Notes: a model not told the origin generated them from the letters alone. A DNA stretch of 7,541 nt from Burkholderiales bacterium (GCA_903643055.1 CAHJWV010000661.1:1-7541); one strand, 5' to 3'. Positions 1 through 5,767 are shown, counted from the first letter of the stretch. Made by a program: numbers and translations.

Positions 1-33
1 TTGAAAGACGCACTGCTCGGCATCGAGCGGTGA
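1..33 (+). CDS. 3' end of an unknown upstream gene (partial)
   Basis: From base 1 an open frame reads LKDALLGIER and stops at TGA (31-33). The stop lies 13 nt before the ATG of the next gene on the same strand, a spacing typical of co-transcribed genes. Only ten residues are visible, so no family can be named. It could also be a chance open frame at the window edge. Confidence 0.3.
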   Translation: MKDALLGIER

Positions 34-46
34 TCGTTTGCGCCCC

Positions 47-562
47 ATGCTGCGCGGCCTGCTCGATCGCTTGATCCTCGTGCTGGGCGTATTGGCTGGC
101 GGCAGCCTGCCCAGCTTCATTGCGCAATACCGGCAACGCCTGGGCGGCGCGCTCGATCAGGTGCAGAAAGACTTGGCGCCTTTTCAGCAGATCGCCGATC
201 AGCAGCACGGCGGTAGCCTGAGCGCGCTGATTCAGCATCACCTCGACAGCATTGACGCCACCTTTCATGCCGAAGGGCAGGCCATCCAGGCGATGGTGGA
301 GTCGGCTGCGGCCCTGCAACGCGCGGCTGAAGCCCTCTCTACCGACGTATGGCATCAGATGGCTTATCTGACACAGCACGCGGACCCGGCTTTGACGAAC
401 GCTACCTGGGCGATGTTCCAGCCTTCGTTCGGCCTGTCGATCGAAAGCCTGCAAGTCGCAGCCGCCGTCGGCATCACGCTGTGGTTGGTGTTCATCGTGC
501 TGTGGTACGCCAGCGGCGCCGTGGCCCACCGCCGCACCACGCCGCTGACACGGCCGCGCTGA
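47..562 (+). CDS. DUF2937 family small membrane protein
   Basis: I recognise this as a DUF2937-type protein, a family of about 165-175 residues with no established function. From ATG 47 it has 171 residues. A hydrophobic N-terminal segment (about 7-25, LILVLGVLAGGSLPSF) is followed by the signature FIAQYRQRLGGALDQ. A polar, probably helical middle part (about 35-130) contains HHLDS and DATFHAEGQAIQ. A second membrane segment (about 138-157, rich in V, I, L, W) precedes a short basic tail. The predicted topology is two membrane helices with a soluble domain between them. An in-frame TTG at 38 would add three residues (MRP) and has GAGCGG 7 nt upstream; I prefer ATG 47 because family members begin MLR-LLDRL. 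The gene converges on rtcA with a 43-bp gap, so it is not part of the Rtc operon. Confidence 0.72.
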   Translation: MLRGLLDRLILVLGVLAGGSLPSFIAQYRQRLGGALDQVQKDLAPFQQIADQQHGGSLSALIQHHLDSIDATFHAEGQAIQAMVESAAALQRAAEALSTDVWHQMAYLTQHADPALTNATWAMFQPSFGLSIESLQVAAAVGITLWLVFIVLWYASGAVAHRRTTPLTRPR

Positions 563-605
563 AGGCGATTTAAAACCTCCGCGCGGATGGGGCCAACCTC
601 TCATC

Positions 606-1622
606 TCAGCGCACAGTCACCAAAGTGCCTGCACGCGAAGCTTTCTGCTCGAAGCTCACCGGCAAGAACTTTTCGATCACTGCGAAGTTCGTTTGGGCAT
701 GTGGCGTGATCTCGCTGGCGGTGTAGGCGCCACCGCCAGCCAGCGCCATCGGCAAGGCCAGTTGATCCGCCAGGTAAGGCCCGACTGCTGCATCGCTTTT
801 CTGGAAATCACGCAGTTGCGCCAACAGCCGTTTGGCGACCTGCTCGGCGCTCAGGCTCTTCTCACCGAACTCGGTGAATACCTCGGCGTGATGCTCGTAC
901 TGCAAGGTCGCGATCAACGCATTGCCCGGCCCTTCGTTTTGACGCAATGGCGGCAAGCGCAACTGATCGCCGGACCAGCCCATGCCCAGGCCAAGCGTCT
1001 CCAGTTCGCGGCCACCAACGCTGCGCGCAATGCCCGCCACCAGCGCCTCAGCATAGGCCTCTTGCAGAACATTTCGCTGCGTCAGTTCCATCGGCTTCAA
1101 GCCACCTGAAGCCGGCTGGATCTCCACCTCCAGCTCACCACCGCCAGCCGGGTAGAAGCCGTGGCGGCGCAGGTTCAACGAGACCCCAGCCCCCATGCGG
1201 CGCAGCAGCGGCACGAACGCGCGCTCGATGAATTGAAACGGCGGCGCCATCGGGTTGTGCGTGCCGCCACTCAGCACGATGCGGCTCGGCTGCACGGCTT
1301 GCAGCAAAGGCGGCAGCACCGTTTGCAATACCAGCAGGCAACTGCCGGCACTGCCGACGTCAAACCGATAGTCGCCGCCTAGTGCTACACCCGGCTCGAA
1401 GCGAATCGCCTGCGAGCCCAGCTCGGCCCCGTGGATTTGCGCGCCGCTGATGCGGGCCGCGGCCTGCACACAGGCCAAGTGCTGGCGCATCAGCCCCGGC
1501 TTCGCGCGCCCCGCGCGGATGCGCTCGATCTGCACCGGCTGGCCGGTGCAGATGGCCAGCGCCAGCGCGGTGCGCAGGATCTGGCCTCCGCCTTCACCGG
1601 ACGAGCCGTCAAGTTCGATCAT
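606..1622 (-). CDS. rtcA: RNA 3'-terminal phosphate cyclase RtcA
   Basis: RtcA uses ATP to convert an RNA 3'-phosphate to a 2',3'-cyclic phosphate through a covalent enzyme-AMP intermediate, and it can also process 2'-phosphate or adenylylate ends (family knowledge). The 338 residues match the usual length of about 340. Visible family blocks are DGSSGEGGGQILRTALALA (5-23), RAGRAKPGLMRQHL (36-49), VGSAGSCLLVLQTVLPPLL (89-107), SGGTHNPMAPPFQFIE (118-133) and GFYPAGGGELEVE (155-167). ADQLALPMALAGGGAYTASE lies near the C-terminus, followed by TPH with His308 at the place of the AMP-accepting histidine (E. coli His309). It is the last gene of the operon, 114 bp after rlaP, with a weak GAGGG ribosome site. 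The frame is intact and the protein should be active and cytosolic. The cyclic ends it makes could feed RtcB. Confidence 0.96.
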   Translation of the reverse strand: MIELDGSSGEGGGQILRTALALAICTGQPVQIERIRAGRAKPGLMRQHLACVQAAARISGAQIHGAELGSQAIRFEPGVALGGDYRFDVGSAGSCLLVLQTVLPPLLQAVQPSRIVLSGGTHNPMAPPFQFIERAFVPLLRRMGAGVSLNLRRHGFYPAGGGELEVEIQPASGGLKPMELTQRNVLQEAYAEALVAGIARSVGGRELETLGLGMGWSGDQLRLPPLRQNEGPGNALIATLQYEHHAEVFTEFGEKSLSAEQVAKRLLAQLRDFQKSDAAVGPYLADQLALPMALAGGGAYTASEITPHAQTNFAVIEKFLPVSFEQKASRAGTLVTVR

Positions 1623-1692
1623 CGGTTGCGCCCTCTGTTCTTTGTTTCTTTGTCATTGGTTGATCGGTCGATGGATTCGCTGCATGCGCCCA

Positions 1693-1731
1693 CAGCAACT
1701 CGCCGCTCCCAGCAATTTTCGGGAGTTGCTG
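1693..1731 (-). repeat. Intercistronic inverted repeat between rlaP and rtcA
   Basis: CAGCAACTC (1693-1701) and GAGTTGCTG (1723-1731) form a perfect 9-bp inverted repeat around 21 nt. It starts 5 nt after the rlaP stop codon on the transcribed strand. A competing hairpin is possible, because the middle holds AGCAA and CTCCC/GGGAG pairs that can fold with one arm. No run of T follows on the minus strand, so it is not a clear intrinsic terminator. It may be an RNA processing, stabilising or attenuating element that tunes rtcA relative to rlaP; this is inference. Confidence 0.5.
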
Positions 1732-1736
1732 AATGC

Positions 1737-2567
1737 TCAAGTCGCCGCGGCCGATGCCTGAAAACGCAGCGCCGCGTCATGCAAGAAAGTGTTCAGTGCG
1801 CTCGCCTCCACACGAGCGCTTTCCATCGGCGCCGGCTGCAGCGACGCGGCCTCCAGTTCCTGTTCGATGAAGTGGTGGATGGCCTTCCACCGCGGGCTGG
1901 TGGAGGCTTCGCCGGCACTCATCTTCACCCTCAGCAAGGCATTGATCTCCTGGATCAATGCGCCATCGTGAAGCGTGGCCTGTGCCAGTTCGGCGAAAGG
2001 CATTGGCGGCATGCCACGGCCATCGCGTATCCAGCGCGCAGCAAGCAAAGGGCGCAGCACATAGAGGTATTTCTTGTAGCGCACCTCGTCCTTTTGCAGA
2101 TGCTCACGGAAATTCTTCTTCGCCATCGACAGGTAATGGTGATAAGCCCGCACAGGCGAAAAGCCGGTTTGTGCCAATGCACGAAACGACTTCATCGCAT
2201 CGGTCTGCTCACGGTAGATGATCGGCGAGCGCAACCACTCCAGCAGCGTCGGGTTGGATTCGCGCAGCAAGCCGAGCGCCTTGCGCAAGTCCCATCCGTT
2301 GACATCGAGGTCTTTGCTGATCGGCAATTCGATCACGTCGCGCTGCGGCTCGATCGCCAGGTAGGCCGGTAGCCGGCTGACATAGACGAAGCGAACATCG
2401 TAATCACTGTCGGGCGACGCAAAGCCCCAGGCACGGCTGCCGGATTCGCAGGCGAAAAGCACCGTGACCTGATGGCGCTGTTCGATCTCGTTGAGCGCAT
2501 TCAGCGCGGCTTCGCGCATCTCGGGCTCGATCGTGTGGGCTCCGAGCACGCTGGGCAGGGCGTTCAT
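1737..2567 (-). CDS. rlaP: RlaP-type nucleotidyltransferase (RNA repair, DNA polymerase beta superfamily)
   Basis: The 276-residue protein fits the RlaP family (COG3541-like), predicted nucleotidyltransferases often found beside RtcB. The catalytic signature is clear: GSRAWGF (43-49) followed by SDYDVRF (54-60). This gives the GS...DxD arrangement with metal-binding Asp55 and Asp57; Asp86, Asp88 or Asp93 could supply the third acid. Further blocks are LRESNPTLLEWLRSPIIY (101-118), YHHYLSMAKKNFR (142-154), a basic helical stretch with KKYLYVLRPLLAARWI (165-180), and PFAEL (190-194). The ATG has GGAG 9 nt upstream. It lies 165 bp after rtcB, an unusually large gap for this operon. The exact reaction is not known to me. 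A role in adding or transferring a nucleotide to a damaged RNA end is inferred from the superfamily and neighbours. Nothing suggests truncation. Confidence 0.9.
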   Translation of the reverse strand: MNALPSVLGAHTIEPEMREAALNALNEIEQRHQVTVLFACESGSRAWGFASPDSDYDVRFVYVSRLPAYLAIEPQRDVIELPISKDLDVNGWDLRKALGLLRESNPTLLEWLRSPIIYREQTDAMKSFRALAQTGFSPVRAYHHYLSMAKKNFREHLQKDEVRYKKYLYVLRPLLAARWIRDGRGMPPMPFAELAQATLHDGALIQEINALLRVKMSAGEASTSPRWKAIHHFIEQELEAASLQPAPMESARVEASALNTFLHDAALRFQASAAAT

Positions 2568-2732
2568 CTTCTTTCTCTCCTGTTTTTAAATACATAACCA
2601 TTCATTGACATGCAACAAATCGATGTGTGGATGGCATGAAGCTTTGCCCAGAAGGCCGCAGCGCACACAGATCAAGACGCGTTCATCTCAATTGCGCTCA
2701 CGCAACCGCCCGTCGCCCCGGCCGTCACTCAC

Positions 2733-3956
2733 TCACCCCTTCACACACACGATCTGCTTCAAGGTGTGCACCACCTCGACCAGGTCTTTCTGCGCTGCCA
2801 TCACGGCGTCGATGTCCTTGTAAGCCATCGGAATCTCATCGATCACGTCAGCGTCCTTGCGGCACTCCACCCCGGCCGTGGCGCGCACCTGGTCATCGAC
2901 CGTGAACAGCTTCTTCGCCTTGGTGCGGCTCATCACGCGGCCTGCGCCGTGCGAGCAGCTGTCAAAGCTTTCCGGGTTACCGAGGCCGCGCACGATGAAA
3001 CTGCGGGCGCCCATGCTGCCCGGAATGATGCCCAACTGACCGCGCTTCGCGCTCACGGCGCCCTTGCGCGTCACGAACACGTCTTCACCGAAATGGCGCT
3101 CCTGCTGCACATAGTTGTGGTGGCAGTTCACCGCTTCGACATGCGACTCGAATGGCTTGGTGATGACCTGGCGCACCGTGGCGATCAGGTTGGCCATCAT
3201 CACTTCGCGGTTGCGCGCCGCAAACTTCTGCGCCCAGCCTACGCCGCGCACATAGTCGCCAAAGTAACGCGCGCCTTCCTCGAAGTAAGCCAGGTCTTGA
3301 TCCGGCAGGTTGCGTTGATGCTGCTCGGCATCCTTCTTCGCCAGCTCGATGAAGTGCGTGCCGATCGCGTTACCTACGCCGCGTGAACCCGAGTGCAGCA
3401 TGAACCAGACAGCACCTTCTTCGTCCAGGCAGATCTCGATGAAGTGGTTGCCGCCACCGAGTGTGCCGAGGTGCTTGCGGTTGTTGGTGTTCTTCAGGCG
3501 CGGGTGCAGCTCGCACAGCGCATCGAACTCGTCCACCATCGTCGCCCACAGCTGATCGACGAGCGGCGGCGGGTTTTCCCAGCTGCCCTGGTCGCGGCCG
3601 CTGCGACGTGGCGTCGAGCCGTGCGGCACGGCGCGTTCGATCGCGGAGCGCAGCGGGCCCAGGTTGTCGGGCAGGTCTTCGGCGCGAAGCGTCGTCTTGC
3701 AGGCCATCATTCCGCAGCCGATGTCCACGCCCACCGCGGCCGGGATGATCGCCTTCACGGTCGGGATCACCGAACCGATGGTCGCGCCGATGCCCAAGTG
3801 CACATCGGGCATCACCGCCACATGCTTGAACACGATCGGCAGGCGCGCTGCATTGGCCAACTGCTCGCGGGCCGCGGCCTCCACTGGCACACCGCGGGTC
3901 CACATCTTCACCGGCACACCGCCGGCCACGTCTTCCACTTCGTAGTTCGTATTCAT
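2733..3956 (-). CDS. rtcB: RNA-splicing/repair ligase RtcB
   Basis: RtcB is a GTP- and Mn2+-dependent ligase that joins RNA 3'-phosphate or 2',3'-cyclic phosphate ends to 5'-OH ends, the products of ribotoxin cleavage. At 407 residues it is the E. coli-type short RtcB (408 in E. coli). Metal and nucleotide residues are in place: Asp78 and Cys81 in GVDIGCGM (76-83), GGGNHFIE with His171 (167-174), HSGSRGVGN with His188 (188-196), NCHHNYVQ (277-284), PGSMGARSFIVRG (312-324) and SHGAGR (335-340), where His336 is the expected guanylylated histidine. The start is set by alignment with E. coli, which begins almost at the same residue; the ribosome site is weak (AAGG about 10 nt upstream). It lies 87 bp after the slipin gene and 165 bp before rlaP. 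No damage or frameshift is visible, and it is the central enzyme of the operon. Confidence 0.98.
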   Translation of the reverse strand: MNTNYEVEDVAGGVPVKMWTRGVPVEAAAREQLANAARLPIVFKHVAVMPDVHLGIGATIGSVIPTVKAIIPAAVGVDIGCGMMACKTTLRAEDLPDNLGPLRSAIERAVPHGSTPRRSGRDQGSWENPPPLVDQLWATMVDEFDALCELHPRLKNTNNRKHLGTLGGGNHFIEICLDEEGAVWFMLHSGSRGVGNAIGTHFIELAKKDAEQHQRNLPDQDLAYFEEGARYFGDYVRGVGWAQKFAARNREVMMANLIATVRQVITKPFESHVEAVNCHHNYVQQERHFGEDVFVTRKGAVSAKRGQLGIIPGSMGARSFIVRGLGNPESFDSCSHGAGRVMSRTKAKKLFTVDDQVRATAGVECRKDADVIDEIPMAYKDIDAVMAAQKDLVEVVHTLKQIVCVKG

Positions 3957-4043
3957 CTCTGATGCCTTGATGTTTGATTTCTTCTCTTGTTTTCCGACTC
4001 GCTTGCTGACGCGATCATGGAGCGGTGCCTTGCTCCGCAGCGT

Positions 4044-5198
4044 TCAACGCAACTTGACCAATCCATTCAACACACTGTCGAGGCCGCCATACACCGAAAT
4101 CTTGTCGATGCGCTCGGCCACGCGCTCCAAGGTTTCCAGCTCCTTCAAGCGCAAGGCGGTCACGTTGTCTTCCATGACCTTGGCGGTATTGAGCAGCGAG
4201 CGCGTGGCTGCCGTTTCTTCACGGCGACGGATCACGTTGGCTTGCGCCGCCTTCTCCGCCTCCACCACCTGTGCCAGCAAGGTCTTCATCTCGCCGGGCA
4301 GGATGATGTCTTTCAACCCGACCGATTCGAGCAGCAGGCCGCTGCCAGCCAGTCGCGCTTTCACCTGCGTGTTGACGCCTTCATCGACCAGCGACTTGTT
4401 CTCCAGCAGCTCATCCAGCGTGCGCGTACCCACCACGGCACGCAGCGCGAACTGCAGCTCACGGTAGATTGCCTCGGCAGGCTTGGCATGCCGCGCAAAG
4501 GCCTGCATCACGTCGGCATAGCGCCAGGTCGCCGCCAGGTTCAGGCGCAAGGCCACCTTGTCTTTGGTCAGGATTTCCTGGCCGCTGACATCGCTGACCT
4601 GCACGCGCAAGTCGACCACCTCCACCGACACCTGGCGATTGAAGCGCCAGAAGGCGTAGCCGCCGGGCGGCAGCAGGCGAACCAGCTTGCCATCGACCGT
4701 CAACACACCGACCGAAAACTCCGGCACCTGACCTTGCAGCACCCCTTGCAAGCCGGCCACAGCGCGCTGGCGCAATTGTGTTTGCGTCAGGCGCGCGACC
4801 AGGCTTGCGGGCAGCTCGAACGCTTCGGCCGACAGCTCGATCACGTCCACTCGCACGTCGACCAGGCCCTTCCAGTAGAGCTTGCGGGTCGTGGGCGGCA
4901 GCAGCTCGACCAGCACGCCGCTGTCATAACGCAGGCCGACCTGGGTGTCGCTCAATTCCACCCGCACGAACTCGCGCGCCACCAGCTCGGGCTCGTGGCT
5001 CAGAAAGTATTCGGCCAGGCCGTGGCTGAAGGCAGGCTGGTCAATGGCGAAGGTCTCGACGCGCAGCGCATCGAACACCGAACTCAACCAGTGACGGCCG
5101 GGCGGCAACACGCGCTCGAAGTCGCCGTTGCGCAGCAACAGGCCGCGCTCGTGCTTCTTCACCACCACGCGCCGGATCGTTGAATTCTTGAAAGCCAT
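4044..5198 (-). CDS. Slipin/SPFH-domain protein of the RNA-repair operon
   Basis: This 384-residue SPFH (band-7/slipin) protein is the first gene after the structured leader, with AAGGAG (5206-5211) 7 nt before the ATG. The SPFH core runs about 155-310: GVLTVDGKLVRLLPPGGYAFW, then VEVVDLRVQVSDVSGQEILTKD (typically slipin), a helical AEAIYRELQFALRAVVGTRTLDELL (241-265), and LLLESVGLKDIILPGEMK (288-305). A charged coiled-coil tail (about 310-370) follows. Unlike ordinary slipins it has no N-terminal hydrophobic hairpin. Instead the first 150 residues carry two more copies of the GxLxxxGxxxxLLPPG-type beta hairpin (about 17-40 and 85-110). Slipins oligomerise into membrane-associated or cage-like assemblies, so a soluble or peripheral scaffold for RtcB and RNA is plausible but inferred. 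The family call is firm; the function is not known. Confidence 0.87.
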   Translation of the reverse strand: MAFKNSTIRRVVVKKHERGLLLRNGDFERVLPPGRHWLSSVFDALRVETFAIDQPAFSHGLAEYFLSHEPELVAREFVRVELSDTQVGLRYDSGVLVELLPPTTRKLYWKGLVDVRVDVIELSAEAFELPASLVARLTQTQLRQRAVAGLQGVLQGQVPEFSVGVLTVDGKLVRLLPPGGYAFWRFNRQVSVEVVDLRVQVSDVSGQEILTKDKVALRLNLAATWRYADVMQAFARHAKPAEAIYRELQFALRAVVGTRTLDELLENKSLVDEGVNTQVKARLAGSGLLLESVGLKDIILPGEMKTLLAQVVEAEKAAQANVIRRREETAATRSLLNTAKVMEDNVTALRLKELETLERVAERIDKISVYGGLDSVLNGLVKLR

Positions 5199-5348
5199 GT
5201 CGCTTCTCCTTGTTGTTCTTCATCTGTCTTGGGTCAAAGGGTGCCGTTACAGCCCCGGTGGCGGGCGGCAAGGGCCACGGCGCAGGAGGCTGCAGCGCGC
5301 CCCTCCCAAGGCTGGCTGCATTCGCACGCCGCGCGGGCTTGCCGCACG

Positions 5349-5376
5349 AGCTGCCAGGGCTGACGGGCAGCTGGCA
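5349..5376 (-). promoter_or_regulatory. Two mutually exclusive hairpins in the leader
   Basis: AGCTGCC (5349-5355) and GGCAGCT (5366-5372) form a perfect 7-bp stem with a 10-nt loop. TGCCAG (5352-5357) and CTGGCA (5371-5376) form an alternative 6-bp stem using overlapping bases. Both cannot exist at once, so this is the sort of element that can switch, though chance is possible in GC-rich DNA. Confidence 0.35.
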
Positions 5377-5406
5377 ACACAGGCACAGGCCCGCATCGCT
5401 TCGCTG

Positions 5407-5421
5407 CCCGCGTTCGGCGGG
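5407..5421 (-). other. Hairpin with CGAAC loop in the leader
   Basis: On the minus strand CCCGC and GCGGG make a perfect 5-bp stem closed by CGAAC. It follows directly after the GNRA hairpin at 5423-5436. The bases GCCGAACG fit, as I recall it, the GNCGAAN(0-1)G motif reported for bacterial Y RNAs. In those RNAs the motif lies in a helix, not a loop, so the match is weak. Confidence 0.4.
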
Positions 5422-5422
5422 T

Positions 5423-5436
5423 GGGCCTTGCGGCCC
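5423..5436 (-). other. GNRA (GCAA) tetraloop hairpin in the leader
   Basis: On the minus strand GGGCC-GCAA-GGCCC is a perfect 5-bp stem of only G and C pairs, capped by a GNRA tetraloop, a common RNA docking element. It lies 14 nt after the hairpin that follows the tRNA-like unit. Confidence 0.5.
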
Positions 5437-5449
5437 GATCACATCAAAG

Positions 5450-5464
5450 CTGGAATAAATCCAG
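5450..5464 (-). other. Hairpin directly 3' of the tRNA-like unit
   Basis: On the minus strand CTGGA-TTTAT-TCCAG forms a 5-bp stem starting one base after the tRNA-like unit at 5465-5531. No T run follows, so it is not an intrinsic terminator. It could mark a processing site or stabilise the 3' end of a released RNA. Confidence 0.45.
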
Positions 5465-5531
5465 AGTTCGGCAGGAGTCGAACCTGCGACCGACCTCTTT
5501 CGAGGCTGCTCTACCGTCTGAGCTACAGAAC
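5465..5531 (-). ncRNA. tRNA-like RNA with GAAA in place of the anticodon loop
   Basis: Read on the minus strand this 67-nt unit has the parts of a tRNA. The D-arm is GCTC-AGACGGTA-GAGC (5523-5508), with A14-like A and the GG pair. The anticodon-position stem is GCCTC/GAGGT (5506-5502, 5497-5493). The variable loop is CGGTC (5 nt), and the T-arm is GCAGG-TTCGACT-CCTGC (5487-5471). The spacing between D- and T-arms is 20 nt, exactly three less than usual, because the 7-nt anticodon loop is reduced to GAAA (5501-5498). The acceptor stem is short and imperfect: GTTC pairs with GAAC, with a bulged T and one G-C below. No CCA is encoded. It should keep the tRNA elbow but cannot decode. The closest known parallel is the tRNA-mimic module of bacterial YrlA. 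A degenerate tRNA gene is the main alternative. Confidence 0.75.
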
Positions 5532-5533
5532 GA

Positions 5534-5575
5534 TGGCACCCAGGGACTCGAACCCCGGCTTCTTTCGAAGGCACC
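5534..5575 (-). ncRNA. Second, compact tRNA-like unit (T-arm plus GAAA hairpin)
   Basis: This unit ends two bases before the other tRNA-like unit begins. On the minus strand it has a T-arm CGGGG-TTCGAGT-CCCTG (5557-5541) with one G-T pair, and a hairpin CTTC-GAAA-GAAG (5570-5559). GGTGCC (5575-5570) can pair with GGTGCC (5540-5535) through four G-C and two G-U pairs as an acceptor-like stem; one C is shared between this stem and the hairpin. A possible D-arm, CGCC-ATCGGAGT-GGCG with a GG in its loop, lies upstream at 5605-5590. If that is used, the GAAA hairpin sits where a class II variable arm would be. The T-arm is well supported; the rest of the fold is tentative. Confidence 0.55.
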
Positions 5576-5610
5576 CGCCTGCCGTCACCCGCCACTCCGA
5601 TGGCGCGGCA

Positions 5611-5650
5611 TGCACCTCGCCAACCCGCCTTCCGGCTGGGGCGGAGTGCA
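5611..5650 (-). other. 40-nt long hairpin near the 5' end of the leader
   Basis: On the minus strand the outer arms TGCACTCCGCC (5650-5640) and GGCGAGGTGCA (5621-5611) form 10 of 11 pairs. The inner arms CCAGCC and GGCGGG add five more pairs around a GGAA tetraloop, with a TT bulge. This is the strongest hairpin in the leader and lies upstream of both tRNA-like units. In Y RNAs a long stem next to the tRNA-like module binds Ro, but no sequence evidence of Ro binding is seen here. Confidence 0.6.
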
Positions 5651-5720
5651 CCGGCGCGGCCTGCTTGCGCAGCAACCGCCACCTGGAAGCATCCATCTTC
5701 TGTGACTGATGCCTTCTCTA

Positions 5721-5738
5721 TTGCAGCCACCGTGCCAA
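5721..5738 (-). promoter_or_regulatory. Sigma54 (-24/-12) promoter of the rtc operon
   Basis: The minus strand reads TTGGCACGGTGGCTGCAA. It carries the GG (5736-5735) and GC (5724-5723) dinucleotides exactly 10 nt apart and matches TGGCACG-N4-TTGCA with one change (C for the first T of the -12 element). It points toward slipin-rtcB-rlaP-rtcA, with a predicted start at about 5710-5711. RtcR next door is a sigma54 activator, which fits. Confidence 0.85.
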
Positions 5739-5754
5739 GCCGCACCGCCGAAGG

Positions 5755-5767
5755 CAAGTGATTGATT
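5755..5767 (-). promoter_or_regulatory. IHF binding site
   Basis: The minus strand AATCAATCACTTG fits the IHF consensus WATCAANNNNTTR at every defined base. It is centred near -50 from the predicted sigma54 start, between that promoter and the upstream palindromes, where IHF usually bends DNA to bring an activator to sigma54 polymerase. Confidence 0.65.

Larger units (their letters stand above)
5199..5711 (-). ncRNA. Long structured leader RNA of the rtc operon
   Basis: The sigma54 promoter at 5721-5738 predicts a start near 5710-5711, so about 513 nt precede the slipin ATG. No convincing ORF occupies it; the open frame that crosses it translates tRNA-like sequence. In transcription order it holds a 40-nt hairpin (5650-5611), a compact tRNA-like unit (5575-5534), a second tRNA-like unit (5531-5465), three small hairpins (5464-5407), a pair of mutually exclusive hairpins (5376-5349) and further GC-rich sequence up to the ribosome site. 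It may be cut into stable RNAs, or act in cis on slipin expression, or both. It is seen from sequence only. A separate terminator for a free RNA was not found. Confidence 0.6.

Noticed and set aside
563..605. A terminator between the DUF2937 gene and rtcA
   Set aside because: The only structure is the short palindrome TCCGCGCGGA (578-587), which has no loop and no T tract.
1431..2372. A 313-codon open frame on the plus strand
   Set aside because: It crosses antisense through rtcA, the intergenic gap and rlaP, so it cannot be a natural gene beside those two; its composition is R, Q and H rich.
2589..2617. A sigma70 promoter before rlaP (TTGCAT, 17 nt, TATTTA on the minus strand)
   Set aside because: Both hexamers are poor, and the start would fall on the ribosome site, giving an essentially leaderless message. 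The 165-bp gap shows nothing else convincing.
3987..5183. A 398-codon open frame on the plus strand
   Set aside because: It is antisense to the slipin gene, rich in H, Q and R as expected from GC-rich antisense reading, with no recognisable motif.
5465..5575. Two ordinary tRNA genes
   Set aside because: Neither has a 7-nt anticodon loop, a full 7-bp acceptor stem or CCA; the loop at the anticodon position is GAAA closed by a perfect stem, so neither can decode.
5041..5757. A 238-codon open frame on the minus strand across the leader and into the slipin gene
   Set aside because: Its middle (SVAQTVEQ...GSTPAE) is the typical translation of a tRNA-like sequence, it overlaps the well-supported slipin start in another frame, and it resembles no protein family.
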